Below are positions 39,377 through 48,525 of a stretch of 64,000 nucleotides of DNA, in pieces. The stretch is from Demequina silvatica (lineage in GTDB: Bacteria; Actinomycetota; Actinomycetes; Actinomycetales; Demequinaceae), in NCBI RefSeq assembly GCF_000971215.1, contig NZ_BBMA01000004.1, positions 186,001 to 250,000 of the forward strand. Direction: 5' to 3'. Numbering within the stretch: the first letter of the stretch is position 1; each line of letters begins with the position of its first letter. The translations under genes were made by a program, and so were the position numbers. Under the pieces are notes generated by a model. It saw only the letters and a program-made list of their open reading frames with translations. It made no database searches and had not been told where the DNA came from.

Positions 39377-41121
39377 GCGCCGCGGTGCGGGTGTGGGCGC
39401 CCGACGCGGCCAAGGTCGAGTGCCGGATAGGCCCGGCCGATGCGCCGGTCACTGCCGCGATGCGGCCCACCCAGGACGGGTGGTGGGAGGGACCGCGGCT
39501 GCCCGCGCGCACCGACTACGCATTCATGATCGACGGCGAGGGTCCGTTCCCCGACCCCCGCAGCCCGTGGCAGCCGCACGGCGTGCACGGGCCGTCGCGC
39601 ACCTTCGACGCCGACGCCTACGCGTGGGGCGACCAGGCGTGGGAGGGTCTCGACGCCCGCGGTGCGGTGCACTACGAGCTGCATGTGGGCACGTTCACCC
39701 CGGGCGGCACGCTCGACGCGGTCGACGGGCATCAGCTGCGCGACCTCGCGGCACGCGGCGTCGAGATGATCGAGCTGATGCCGCTCGCGGCCTTCCCCGG
39801 CACCCGCGGCTGGGGCTACGACGGCGTCGCCCTCTACTCCGTGCACGAGGCGTACGGCGGGCCGGAGGCGCTGCAGCGGTTCGTGGACCGCGCGCACCGG
39901 CACGGCATGGGCGTGTGCCTGGACGTGGTCTACAACCACCTGGGCCCTGACGGGAACTACCTGGCACGGTTCGGCCCGTACTTCACCGACGCGCACGAGA
40001 CCCCGTGGGGCTGGGCGGTCAACCTGGACCAGCCGGCCGCGGCGGGCATGCGCGCGTTCATCGTGGACAACGCGCTGCGATGGTTCGAGGACTTCCACGT
40101 CGACGCGCTCCGGCTCGACGCCGTTCATGCCCTGGTGGACGACTCCGAGCGGCACATCCTCGCCGAGCTCGCCGACGAGACCGCCGCGCTCGCCGCGCAG
40201 CTGGGGCGGCCCCTGTCGCTCACGGCGGAGTCGGACCTCAACGACGCGTCGATGGTCACGCCGACCTCCGAGGGCGGGCTCGGCATGACGGCGCAGTGGG
40301 CCGATGACGTCCACCACGCCCTTCACGCCTATCTCACCGGCGAACGGCACGGCTACTACTGCGACTTCGGCAGCATCGAGGCGCTCGACAAGGTCTACCG
40401 GGACGTGTTCCTCCACGACGGCTCGTTCTCGACCTTCCGGGGACGCGACTGGGGCGCTCCGGTGCCGGCGTCCGTAGACCGGCGGCGGTTCGTGGTCTTC
40501 GCCTCGAACCACGACCAGGTGGGCAACCGGGCCATCGGCGACCGGCCCGCGTCGCGGCTCTCCCCCGGCGCCCAGGCGGCGTCGCTTGCGCTGGTGCTGC
40601 TCTCCCCCTTCACGCCGATGCTGTTCATGGGCGAGGAGTACGGCGAGACCCGGCCCTTCATGTTCTTCACCGATCACGACGAGTCGCTCGGCTCCGCGGT
40701 CTCCGAGGGCCGCATGAGCGAGTTCGCCGGACATGGCTGGGAAGAGCTGTACGGCGGGGCCGTGCGGGTCCCCGATCCGCAGGACCGGCAGACGTTCCTG
40801 CGGTCGAAGCTGGGCTCGGGGGTCTCGGCGTCGACGGCGTCGCACCGGCTGATCGAGGAGTGGGTGGCCGCGGTGATGGCGGCGCGGTCGGGCACGCTGC
40901 CGCCCGCCGCCTGGGAGGCGCACCCGGCCGGGGTCTCGGAGCTCGCGCCGCGACAGCTCACCATGCACGGGCCGGTGCGGGTGCACGCGAACCTGTCGAC
41001 GTCGCCCATGGTGGTCGAGACGGAGGCGTCCGCGCTCGCGGTGTTCGGCTCCGTCGAGGCGATCGAGGGCGCGTTGGTGCTCGCGCCTGACGCGGTGGCG
41101 CTGGTGGCGGCCGAAGGCTGA
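39373..41121 (+). CDS. treZ: Malto-oligosyltrehalose trehalohydrolase TreZ
   Basis: Releases trehalose from the TreY product. 582 residues: an N-terminal CBM48-like domain (VRVWAPDAAKVE), then the GH13 barrel with 'VYNHLGPDGNYL', 'VDALRLDAVHAL' (nucleophile Asp), 'LTAESDLND' (acid Glu) and 'FASNHDQVGNR'. GTG at 39373 overlaps the treY stop. Followed by a bidirectional hairpin shared with the convergent HNH gene. Confidence 0.96.
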   Translation: MSAAVRVWAPDAAKVECRIGPADAPVTAAMRPTQDGWWEGPRLPARTDYAFMIDGEGPFPDPRSPWQPHGVHGPSRTFDADAYAWGDQAWEGLDARGAVHYELHVGTFTPGGTLDAVDGHQLRDLAARGVEMIELMPLAAFPGTRGWGYDGVALYSVHEAYGGPEALQRFVDRAHRHGMGVCLDVVYNHLGPDGNYLARFGPYFTDAHETPWGWAVNLDQPAAAGMRAFIVDNALRWFEDFHVDALRLDAVHALVDDSERHILAELADETAALAAQLGRPLSLTAESDLNDASMVTPTSEGGLGMTAQWADDVHHALHAYLTGERHGYYCDFGSIEALDKVYRDVFLHDGSFSTFRGRDWGAPVPASVDRRRFVVFASNHDQVGNRAIGDRPASRLSPGAQAASLALVLLSPFTPMLFMGEEYGETRPFMFFTDHDESLGSAVSEGRMSEFAGHGWEELYGGAVRVPDPQDRQTFLRSKLGSGVSASTASHRLIEEWVAAVMAARSGTLPPAAWEAHPAGVSELAPRQLTMHGPVRVHANLSTSPMVVETEASALAVFGSVEAIEGALVLAPDAVALVAAEG

Positions 41122-41131
41122 GCCCGTGCGC

Positions 41132-41175
41132 GCCTCAGCGGCGCCTCCCCGCGAGGGGATGAGCGCCGCCGAGGC
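41132..41175. terminator. Bidirectional hairpin between treZ and the HNH gene
   Basis: Outer arms 41132-41144 and 41163-41175 pair over 13 positions with one mismatch, and a smaller CCCC/GGGG hairpin lies inside. Both convergent genes stop within 12 bases of it. Confidence 0.6.
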
Positions 41176-41179
41176 GGGG

Positions 41180-42544
41180 TCATCTGGGCGGACCGGCGCG
41201 CCCGGGCAGGTCGACGTGGAGGGCGGCCTTGCCGCCCTCGCGCGGCGTGCGGGTGGGGTCGACGCTCGCGGGCGGGATGAACCACACCCGGGTGCGGGTG
41301 GCCCTGACCTCCCAGCCATCGTCATGAATCCTGTGATGACAGCGAGTGCATAGGAGCACGCCGTTCGCCAGGTCTGTGGGGCCAGAATCGAGCTTCCACC
41401 AGGCCAGATGGTGCGCGTCGCACCAGGAGACGGGCGCATGGCAGAACGCGCAGCCGCCGTCACGCTCGGCCAAGGCATGGCGTTGCGCGGCAGTGAAGAA
41501 CCGGAGCGCGTATCCCACGTCCAGGGGCGCGGAGCCGCCTCCCAGCACGATGGGGAGGATGCCGGCATCGACTGCCATGCGCCGCAGTTCTCCACCGGAG
41601 AACGGTGTCGCGAGGGCATCGCAGGTGCCGAACCCCAGCCCGGTGCGCAGCGCCTCCTCGGACACGCGCACCACCACCGTGGTCGACACCCCCGAGCCGG
41701 GCTGATCGCAGCGCATCCCATGGCGGGCCAGGTCCACGAGCGCGTCGAGGCGGATCCGCCCAGCCTCGCCCGGCTCCGCGGGACCTTCGCCGGCGTCGCG
41801 CTTCTTGCGGAACTTGTCTGCGACCTGCGCGTCGAGCCAGGTGATGATGGGGGCCGCGGAGGCGGGATCGAGCAGGCCCGTGACGGAGACCATCCCGTCG
41901 GCGCGCTCGCTGAAGCTCAGGAAACGCTGAGCACGGCGCTGCCGCTCCTTGGCCTCCCAGTCTCCCTGGTTCCAGCGCGCCGTCACGTCCAGGCAGACCT
42001 TGCGCAGGTCCGCCAGCGACAGCGCCAGCGCCTTCTCCGCCAGCCTCTGCTCCAGCTCGCGCAGGCGCTGCCACAGGTCTGCGGCGTCGGGGCAGTCCTC
42101 ATCGATCAGGCCCTCGAGCGTCTCGATCAGGAGGCGGGCTTGAGCCTGGGACAGGTCGCCGGCGGTCACCGCGGCCGCGATCGCCGGCCACCGCACGCCG
42201 CCCTCGGCGCCGGACTCCTCACCTCCACCCTCGCCACCGAAGAGCCCACCTGTGACAATCGCGTCCCGCGCCTGCCCCGCGGTGCCGCCTTGCCCCTGAG
42301 CGACCATGCGCGTGGCGTTGCGATGGCCCTGGCGTCGCGCCATGCCACCGCCGGGCTTGTCCTCCGAACGGCGCGAAACCTCCGCCGCGAGCATCGCCTG
42401 CGGCACCGCGGCCAGGCGCACCAGCCGGGCGGAGACCTCGATCGCGCTCGCGAGCTCGGCCTCGGTCAACGTCTGTAGGTCACGCTCCGCGAAGGGCTTG
42501 AGCGGCACCAGCCCCTTCGCGACATCCATGACCGAGATCTCCAT
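41180..42544 (-). CDS. DUF222 / HNH endonuclease-domain protein
   Basis: About 454 residues. N-terminal and central DUF222 (13E12-repeat) region, then C-terminal HNH domain: GCAFCHAPVSWCDAHHLAWW...DLANGVLLCTRCHHRIHDDGW with all metal Cys/His positions. These proteins are frequent and multicopy in actinobacteria and often associated with mobile DNA; no terminal repeats are visible here. The start is uncertain: ATG at 42544 is listed, but ATG at 42529 has GGAG at better spacing and a TTG at 42556 is open. The gene contains no GGACGATGCG copy. Confidence 0.85.
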   Translation of the reverse strand: MEISVMDVAKGLVPLKPFAERDLQTLTEAELASAIEVSARLVRLAAVPQAMLAAEVSRRSEDKPGGGMARRQGHRNATRMVAQGQGGTAGQARDAIVTGGLFGGEGGGEESGAEGGVRWPAIAAAVTAGDLSQAQARLLIETLEGLIDEDCPDAADLWQRLRELEQRLAEKALALSLADLRKVCLDVTARWNQGDWEAKERQRRAQRFLSFSERADGMVSVTGLLDPASAAPIITWLDAQVADKFRKKRDAGEGPAEPGEAGRIRLDALVDLARHGMRCDQPGSGVSTTVVVRVSEEALRTGLGFGTCDALATPFSGGELRRMAVDAGILPIVLGGGSAPLDVGYALRFFTAAQRHALAERDGGCAFCHAPVSWCDAHHLAWWKLDSGPTDLANGVLLCTRCHHRIHDDGWEVRATRTRVWFIPPASVDPTRTPREGGKAALHVDLPGRAGPPR

Positions 42545-42712
42545 GGAACCAGTCAAGCACCGCCCTCTGACATCGCCGTCCGACCATCACTCCTGGTATG
42601 TGGATAAATGAAGGCCGCCCACGGGCTGTGGACATCGCCATGGACCCCGTCACGCCCTAGGCTCATCCTTGGGGCGCCTACCAGCGGGTTCAGGCGCCAA
42701 GGGGAGGACACC

Positions 42713-44143
42713 ATGGCAGGCATGACCAAGGCGCAGCTCGAGGCCCGACTGCTCGAGATGGAGACCGAGAACGCGTCCCTTCGCGCCGCGCTCGACGCGC
42801 GCGCGACCCCCGGCGCCCCAGGCGCCCCCATGGCTCACGCGACGCCCCCGGCCCCCGCATCGTCCCCTGCCAAGCCGCGCCACCGCGGCCGCGCGTTCCT
42901 GGCGATCACGCTCATCGTGCTCGGCACGCTTATCGCCCCGCTCGCGACCGTGGTGGGCTTCGCGGCCCGCCAGGCGAGCGACTCGGAGGCCTTCGTCCGC
43001 ACGCTCGCCCCGCTCGCCGAGGATCCCGACGTCCAGGCCCTCATCGTCGACCAGGCCGCCGCCGCGATCGACGCGCAGCTCGACACCGACGCCCTTGTCG
43101 ACGAGCTCCTCTCCTCCGTCATCGACGAGCAGTCCACCCCGCGCCTCGCTAACGCGCAGGGCGTCCTGGGCCCCCTGCTCGCCGACCAGGCCCGCGCCGC
43201 CACGCGCAGCGCGCTCACCTTCGTGATCGAGTCCGACGCCTTCGCGAAGGTCTGGGAGGAGGCGCTGCGCCTCACCCACCAGCAGCTGGTCAACGTGCTC
43301 GAGGCGGACGCGGACGGCGCCATCTCGATCGACGACGCGGGCGTGGTCGCGATCCAGCTCGGCCCCATCCTCGACGAGCTCAAGCCCGCCCTGGTCGATG
43401 CCGGCTTCACCCTCGCGGACTCGATCCCCGAGGTCGACGCGAGCATCACCGTCGCGGAGGTCCCCGCCGTCGCGCAGGCGCGCCTGGCCTACTCGATCCT
43501 CACCACGGTGGGCAACCTGCTGCCGTGGGTCGCGATCGTGCTCGTGATCGTGGGCGTCGCGATCCACCCGCGCCGCCCGCGCGCGGTGATCGTCGTGGGC
43601 ACGCTGCTCCTCATCACGGGGGCGGTGCTCGCCACCGCCATCGCGGTCGGCGGCTCGGTCACGGCCGCCCTCATCGCGACGCAGGTCCCCACCGGCGCCA
43701 CCGCCGCGATCTACGGCGCGCTCACCGGTGAGACCGCCGCAGTGATGCTCGCGTACGCGGTGCTCGGCGCGATCGCGATCATCGCCGGGGTGCTCTCCGG
43801 CGGCTCCTCGGGCGCGGGCGCGGCGCGCCGCTCCGGGTCGGGCATGCTCGCCCGCGGATCCGCGGCGCTCGACGCGCGCGGCTGGCGCCCCGAGGGCGTG
43901 CCCACCGTGCTGCGCCGCCTCCCGTGGCTGCTGTGGCTGTGGCTCGGCGTGGTGTTCGTGGTGCTCGCCGCGACGCTGCGGCCGCTGTCCGTGTGGGACG
44001 TGGTCCTCGGCACGGCGATCCTCGGCCTGGCGGCCGCGATCTACCTGGTCCTGCGCGGACCCGGGGACGATGCGGTGGTTCCGTCCCCGACCCCCGTGGA
44101 CGATGCGGTGGTTCCGTCCCCGACCCCCGTCACGGAGCGTTGA
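42713..44143 (+). CDS. Multi-pass membrane protein with N-terminal coiled coil
   Basis: 476 residues, no named family. Residues 1-30 form a short coiled coil (AQLEARLLEMETENASLRAAL), then a Pro-rich linker and a membrane helix (LAITLIVLGTLIAPLATVVGF). An external region of about 200 residues is rich in Asp and Ala, followed by about five further helices. The C-terminus has an exact 11-residue duplication (DDAVVPSPTPV twice) from a 33-base tandem repeat. ATG at 42713 with GGGGAGG upstream. Resembles actinobacterial proteins called only 'membrane protein'. Confidence 0.75.
   Translation: MAGMTKAQLEARLLEMETENASLRAALDARATPGAPGAPMAHATPPAPASSPAKPRHRGRAFLAITLIVLGTLIAPLATVVGFAARQASDSEAFVRTLAPLAEDPDVQALIVDQAAAAIDAQLDTDALVDELLSSVIDEQSTPRLANAQGVLGPLLADQARAATRSALTFVIESDAFAKVWEEALRLTHQQLVNVLEADADGAISIDDAGVVAIQLGPILDELKPALVDAGFTLADSIPEVDASITVAEVPAVAQARLAYSILTTVGNLLPWVAIVLVIVGVAIHPRRPRAVIVVGTLLLITGAVLATAIAVGGSVTAALIATQVPTGATAAIYGALTGETAAVMLAYAVLGAIAIIAGVLSGGSSGAGAARRSGSGMLARGSAALDARGWRPEGVPTVLRRLPWLLWLWLGVVFVVLAATLRPLSVWDVVLGTAILGLAAAIYLVLRGPGDDAVVPSPTPVDDAVVPSPTPVTER
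44065..44130 (+). repeat. 33-base tandem repeat, two exact copies, each with GGACGATGCG
   Basis: Units 44065-44097 and 44098-44130 are identical and in frame, encoding 11 residues each at the end of the membrane protein. Each unit begins with the dispersed 10-mer, so the duplication has also doubled that motif. Confidence 0.9.
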
Positions 44144-44312
44144 GGAACGAGAACACGTCGTAGATGAGGAACGCCGGCCAGACGATCGCCTGGAGCAGCG
44201 CGCCCACGTACTCCCAGAAGCTGTCGGCCTGCTGCCAGAACCACACCGCAGAGCCGATCATCGCAAGGAAGTAGCCTCCCCCGCCCGCGGCCGCGCCCGT
44301 GTTGTTCGCCAT
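44130..44312 (-). CDS. Small membrane protein, hypothetical
   Basis: 60 residues with a Gly-rich N-terminus and two hydrophobic segments (YFLAMIGSAVWFW and YVGALLQAIVWPAFLIYDVF). ATG at 44312 with GGGGGA upstream. Its 3' end overlaps the convergent membrane-protein gene by 14 bases. Function unknown; similar short proteins are common in Micrococcales. Confidence 0.65.
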   Translation of the reverse strand: MANNTGAAAGGGGYFLAMIGSAVWFWQQADSFWEYVGALLQAIVWPAFLIYDVFSFLNAP

Positions 44313-44429
44313 GACGTCCCCCGATCGCGCGTCTCCCCCCACCCTCCGGTCTAGCAGGACCGCGCTCCCGGCGCGAGCGGTGACGTGCGGCTACGGTGGG
44401 CTCAGGCGCGTGGATCCAGGGAGGATGCG

Positions 44430-45332
44430 ATGACCGGACAGGGCTGGCGGGCACGGCCGTCGGAGATCCTGCGAGTGGGCGCGGGCTTCGACCTCGGCGG
44501 CTTCGACACCGCCGGCACGCCGGGCTTCGAGGGCGGCAAGGCGGAGGGCGAGGCCGCGATGGCGCGGCTCGGCGGCCGGCTGTCGGACCTCCAGGAGATG
44601 CTGTTCGCGGAGGGCCGGTCCGGCGGCACGCGGGCCGTGGTGCTGGTCCTCCAGGGCATGGACACCTCGGGGAAGGGAGGCATCTCTCGCCACGTGCTCG
44701 GCATGGTCGACCCGCAGGGCGTGACCGTGCGGTCCTTCGGCGCCCCCACCGCCGAGGAGCTGCGCCACCACTACCTGTGGCGGGTGCGCCGCGCGCTCCC
44801 GCAGCCCGGGCGCATCGGCGTGTTCGACCGGTCCCACTACGAGGACGTGCTGATCGCGCGCGTCGAGGGCCTGGTGGACGGCGACCCCTGGGCCCGGCGC
44901 TACGCGGAGATCAACCGGTTCGAACGGCTCACGGAGGCCGCCGGCGTCACGGTGGTCAAGTGCGCCCTCATGATCTCGCCCGACGAGCAGCTCGCGCGCC
45001 TCGCATCCCGCCTCGAGCGCCCGGAGAAGTTCTGGAAGTACCACCCGAGCGACCTCGACTCGCGCGAGCGCTGGGACGACTACTTGCACGCCTACCAGGA
45101 CGTCTTCGACGCCACCTCCACGGCGAGCGCGCCGTGGCACGTGGTGCCCGCGGACCGCAAGTGGTACGCGCGGCTCGCCGTGACCCAGCTGCTGGTCGAC
45201 ACGCTCGAGGACATGAACCTGGCGTGGCCGCCCGCGACGTTCGACCTCGACGCCGAGCGGGCGCGCCTCGCGGCGCTCATGCCGGTCGCGGCGGACGATG
45301 CGCCGGCCGCCCCAGCCAAGAAGAAGCGCTGA
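44430..45332 (+). CDS. Polyphosphate kinase 2 family protein
   Basis: Transfers phosphate between polyphosphate and nucleotides. 300 residues. Walker A-like GMDTSGKGG, Walker B GVFDRSHYEDVL and the lid RLERPEKFWKYHPSDLDSRERW are intact. The subclass (AMP, ADP or GDP use) is not certain. ATG at 44430 with AGGGAGG upstream. A GGACGATGCG copy encodes Asp-Asp-Ala in the Ala/Lys-rich tail (PAAPAKKKR). Confidence 0.93.
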   Translation: MTGQGWRARPSEILRVGAGFDLGGFDTAGTPGFEGGKAEGEAAMARLGGRLSDLQEMLFAEGRSGGTRAVVLVLQGMDTSGKGGISRHVLGMVDPQGVTVRSFGAPTAEELRHHYLWRVRRALPQPGRIGVFDRSHYEDVLIARVEGLVDGDPWARRYAEINRFERLTEAAGVTVVKCALMISPDEQLARLASRLERPEKFWKYHPSDLDSRERWDDYLHAYQDVFDATSTASAPWHVVPADRKWYARLAVTQLLVDTLEDMNLAWPPATFDLDAERARLAALMPVAADDAPAAPAKKKR

Positions 45333-45350
45333 CCCCGCCGCGACCGCCGC

Positions 45351-46349
45351 TCAGACCGGGCGGGTGTGCTCGAGGGCGGCGTGCGCCATCGACTCGAGGC
45401 GCGACAGCGCGCGCAGGTACTTCTTGCGGTAGCCGCCGCGCATCATGTCCGGCGTGAACACCTCCTGGAGCGACGCGCCCGACGCGATCACCACGGCGTC
45501 GCGGTCGTACAGCCGATCCACGAGCGCGACCAGCCTCAGCGCCTGGTTCTGGTCATCGAGCGGCGCGACGTCCGTGAGCGCCAGCGCGGCGACACCGTCG
45601 ACGTAGGCGCCGTACCTGCTCGGATGCACCTCGACCAGGTCGGCGAGCAGCGCGGGCCACGCCGCCACTGCTCCCCTGGGCGCCGCCGCGACGGCGTCCA
45701 CCGCCTCGCGCGATGCGGGCGCCGGGAAGTCCAGCGAGCCGCGGTGGCGGTAGTCGGGGCCGTCGATGCGCACCGTGGTGAACACGCGCGCGACGGCCTG
45801 GATCTCGCGCTGGAAGTCGTCGGCGGCGAACCTGCCCTCGCCCAGCGCGTCGGGGAGGGTGTTCGACGTAGCCGCGACGCACGTCCCCGCGTCGGTGAGC
45901 TCGCGCATCAGGCGCGCCATGATGAGCGTGTCGCCCGGGTCGTCGAGCTCGAACTCGTCGATGCACACCACGGCGAACGTCGACAGCGCCTCACGCGCGG
46001 CGATGAACCCGAGCGCGCCCACCAGGTTGGTGTACTCGACGAACGTCCCGAAGACCGCACGGCGCGGACCGAGCGCATGCGCGAGCGAGGCCAGCAGATG
46101 GGTCTTGCCCACGCCGAAACCGCCGTCGAGGTACAGCCCGGCACCCGGGCCGCGACGGGGCCGGAAGCGTCGCAGATGCTCCCCCGCGAACTCGCGCACC
46201 GCCGCGACGGCCGCGGCCTGCGACGGGTGCTCCGGGTCCGGACGGTAGGTCTCGAACGACGCCTGGCCGAAGTGCGGCGGCGGCACCAGACCCGCGATCA
46301 GGTCCTCGGGGGCGACCACGGGCCTGCGCCCGACCAGCTCGATGCTCAC
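45351..46349 (-). CDS. zapE: Cell division ATPase ZapE / AFG1-like
   Basis: 332-residue AAA-type ATPase. Walker A GGFGVGKTHLL, Walker B VVCIDEFELDD, sensor 'ATSNTLPDALGEG', and the C-terminal 'RLVALVDRLYD' of the AFG1/ZapE family. In E. coli ZapE modulates Z-ring assembly; the role in actinobacteria is not established. GTG at 46349 with only a weak Shine-Dalgarno. Confidence 0.92.
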   Translation of the reverse strand: MSIELVGRRPVVAPEDLIAGLVPPPHFGQASFETYRPDPEHPSQAAAVAAVREFAGEHLRRFRPRRGPGAGLYLDGGFGVGKTHLLASLAHALGPRRAVFGTFVEYTNLVGALGFIAAREALSTFAVVCIDEFELDDPGDTLIMARLMRELTDAGTCVAATSNTLPDALGEGRFAADDFQREIQAVARVFTTVRIDGPDYRHRGSLDFPAPASREAVDAVAAAPRGAVAAWPALLADLVEVHPSRYGAYVDGVAALALTDVAPLDDQNQALRLVALVDRLYDRDAVVIASGASLQEVFTPDMMRGGYRKKYLRALSRLESMAHAALEHTRPV

Positions 46350-46378
46350 GGCGCCCAGCCTAGGTGCCCGGGAACAGC

Positions 46379-46412
46379 GCGGGGCGCGCCGGGAGATCCC
46401 GGCGCGCCCCGC
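46379..46412 (-). terminator. Terminator of gnd
   Basis: Perfect 15-bp arms 46379-46393 and 46398-46412 with a 4-base loop, 17 bases after the gnd stop. A GGACGATGCG copy (46410, minus strand) overlaps the foot of the stem. Confidence 0.75.
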
Positions 46413-46428
46413 ATCGTCCCGTCCGCCG

Positions 46429-47865
46429 TTACGCGGAGATCTCGGTCCGGTCGCCCGACCACTGCGTGTGGAAGGTGCCGTCCATGTCGACGCGCTTGTA
46501 GGTGTGCGCGCCGAAGAAGTCGCGCTGACCCTGGATCAGCGCGGCGGGCAGGCGCTCGGCACGCAGCGAGTCGTAGTACGAGAGCGACGAGGAGAACGCC
46601 GGGGCGGGCACGCCGGTGAGCGCGGCCTGCGCCACCACGCGGCGCCAGGCGCCCACGCCGTTCGCGATCGCGTCCGAGAAGTACGGGTCGACCAGCAGCG
46701 TCGGCAGGTCGGCGTCGCGCTGGAACGCGTCGGTGATGCGGTCGAGGAAGCGGGCGCGGATGATGCAGCCGGCGCGCCAGATCTTCGCCATGTCGCCGAG
46801 CGTGATGTCCCAGCCGAACTCCTCGGAGGCGGCGCGGATCTGGTCGAAGCCCTGCGCGTACGCGACCACCTTGGACGCGTAGAGCGCGAGGCGCACGTCC
46901 TCGATGAAGCCCTCGCGGTTGTTGATGTGGAAGTCGCCGGTCGACGCGGTGAGCACGTCGCGGGCCGCTGCGCGCTGCGCCACCTGCGAGGAGATCGCGC
47001 GGGCGAACGTGGCCTCGGCGATGCCGGTGACCGGGACGCCCAGGTCGAGCGCGGACTTGACGGTCCAGCGGCCGGTGCCCTTCTGGCCGGCCTCGTCCTT
47101 GATGACGTCGACGAGCGCCTTCCCGGTCTTCGCGTCGGTCTGGCGCAGCACCTCGGCGGTGATCTCGATGAGGAAGGACTCCAGGTCGCCCTGGTTCCAC
47201 TCGGCGAAGATGTCCGCGATCTCGGCGGGCTCGAGGTCCAGGCCGGTGCGGAGCAGGTCGTAGGCCTCGCCGATCAGCTGCATGTCGGCGTACTCGATGC
47301 CGTTGTGCACCATCTTGACGAAGTGGCCGGCGCCGTCGGGGCCGATGTGCACGCAGCACGGGGTGCCGTCCTCCGCCTTCGCGGCGATCTTCTCGAGGAT
47401 CGGGCCGAGCGTCACGTAGGACTCGGCGGGGCCGCCGGGCATGATCGAGGGGCCGAGCAGCGCGCCCTCCTCGCCGCCCGAGACGCCGGAGCCCACGAAG
47501 TGCAGGCCCTTCGCGGCGAGGTCCTTCTCGCGGCGCATGGTGTCCGTGTAGAGCGCGTTGCCCGCGTCCACGATGATGTCGCCCTTCTCGAGCAGCCCGG
47601 TGAGCTGGTCGATGACGGCGTCGGTGGGGCCACCCGCCTGCACCATGATCACGACGGTGCGCGGCACCTGCAGCGACGCCACGAACTCCTCGAGCGTCTC
47701 CGAGCCGATGAAGTCGCCCTCGTCGCCGTGGTCGGCGATCAGCGAGCGCATCTTCTCGGGCGAGCGGTTGTGCACCGCCACCGTGAATCCGTTGCGAGCA
47801 AAGTTGCGGGCCAGGTTGCGGCCCATGACCGCGAGGCCGGTCACACCGATCTGAGCGAGCGCCAT
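46429..47865 (-). CDS. gnd: 6-phosphogluconate dehydrogenase, decarboxylating
   Basis: Oxidative pentose phosphate enzyme giving ribulose 5-phosphate and NADPH. 478 residues: NADP fold 'GVTGLAVMGRNLARNFA', 'GSGVSGGEEGALLGPSIMPGG', catalytic 'HFVKMVHNGIEYADMQLIGEAYDLL', C-terminal 'GQRDFFGAHTYKRVD'. ATG at 47865 with AAGGA upstream. The region around the start (GGACGATGGCG) is one base from the dispersed motif. Confidence 0.98.
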   Translation of the reverse strand: MALAQIGVTGLAVMGRNLARNFARNGFTVAVHNRSPEKMRSLIADHGDEGDFIGSETLEEFVASLQVPRTVVIMVQAGGPTDAVIDQLTGLLEKGDIIVDAGNALYTDTMRREKDLAAKGLHFVGSGVSGGEEGALLGPSIMPGGPAESYVTLGPILEKIAAKAEDGTPCCVHIGPDGAGHFVKMVHNGIEYADMQLIGEAYDLLRTGLDLEPAEIADIFAEWNQGDLESFLIEITAEVLRQTDAKTGKALVDVIKDEAGQKGTGRWTVKSALDLGVPVTGIAEATFARAISSQVAQRAAARDVLTASTGDFHINNREGFIEDVRLALYASKVVAYAQGFDQIRAASEEFGWDITLGDMAKIWRAGCIIRARFLDRITDAFQRDADLPTLLVDPYFSDAIANGVGAWRRVVAQAALTGVPAPAFSSSLSYYDSLRAERLPAALIQGQRDFFGAHTYKRVDMDGTFHTQWSGDRTEISA

Positions 47866-47970
47866 CGTCCATCCTTCAAGGGAGGTTGCCGGGGTACGGG
47901 GCCAGCCTAGACGCTCGCATCGAGCGTGGCGTACGCGGGCCGCAGGGGGCCGCGGGCATAGGCTCCGCTT

Positions 47971-48525
47971 ATGGCCAGCGATCTCAGCGAGGCGCCTGCG
48001 GACTTCCGCGAGGCGCTCCTGTCGCTGCGCGACGCCCCCACGCATCCCTCGGTGCGCCTCACCGAGGTGCCCGCGCCGCACCGCATCGCCCCCTATGCCG
48101 CCGCGATCAGCGGCGAGATCGAGGACCTCGAGGCGTCGGGCCGGTTCGTCATCCTTCACGACCCCGACGGCCAGGCCGCGTGGGAGGGGACGATGCGCAT
48201 CGTCGCCCTCGTGAAGGCGACGGCAGATCCGGAGATAGGCCGCGACGAGCTCTGGGGAGACGTCGCATGGTCCTGGCTGTCGGAGTCCCTCGCGCGTGCG
48301 CCCCATCGCGCGCGCGGCGGTACCGTGACCAAGGTGACCTCGCAGTCCTTCGGTGAGATGGGCGACCGACCGGACGAGGTCAACATCGAGCTGCGGGCGT
48401 CCTGGACGCCCACCACCACCGATCTCGCCCCGCACATCGCGGCGTGGACGGATCTCATGGCAGCGTGCGCCGGCGTCCCCCCGACGCCGCACGGCGTCCG
48501 CACCCTGCCGGGAAGGACCCAGTGA
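47971..48525 (+). CDS. DUF3000 domain-containing protein
   Basis: 184 residues, actinobacteria-specific DUF3000: 'HPSVRLTEVPAPHRIAPYAAAISGEI', 'LWGDVAWSWLSESL' and 'ELRASWTP.TTDLAPHIAAW'. Function unknown. It contains the 16-base palindrome GACGATGCGCATCGTC at 48189-48204. Its stop overlaps the start of the RNase D-like gene (GTGA). This DUF3000-exonuclease-dxs order is conserved in actinobacteria, from memory. Confidence 0.93.
   Translation: MASDLSEAPADFREALLSLRDAPTHPSVRLTEVPAPHRIAPYAAAISGEIEDLEASGRFVILHDPDGQAAWEGTMRIVALVKATADPEIGRDELWGDVAWSWLSESLARAPHRARGGTVTKVTSQSFGEMGDRPDEVNIELRASWTPTTTDLAPHIAAWTDLMAACAGVPPTPHGVRTLPGRTQ
48189..48204. repeat. 16-base perfect palindrome from fused GACGATGCG copies
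   Basis: GACGATGCGCATCGTC: two 9-mers in opposite orientation share two bases. It lies in the DUF3000 coding sequence (Thr-Met-Arg-Ile-Val frame) and carries the full 10-mer on the + strand (48188). Confidence 0.85.

Noticed and set aside
41180-42544. DUF222/HNH gene as part of an insertion sequence or group II intron
   Set aside because: No terminal repeats, reverse transcriptase or interrupted host gene is visible; it may still be a mobile-family relic.
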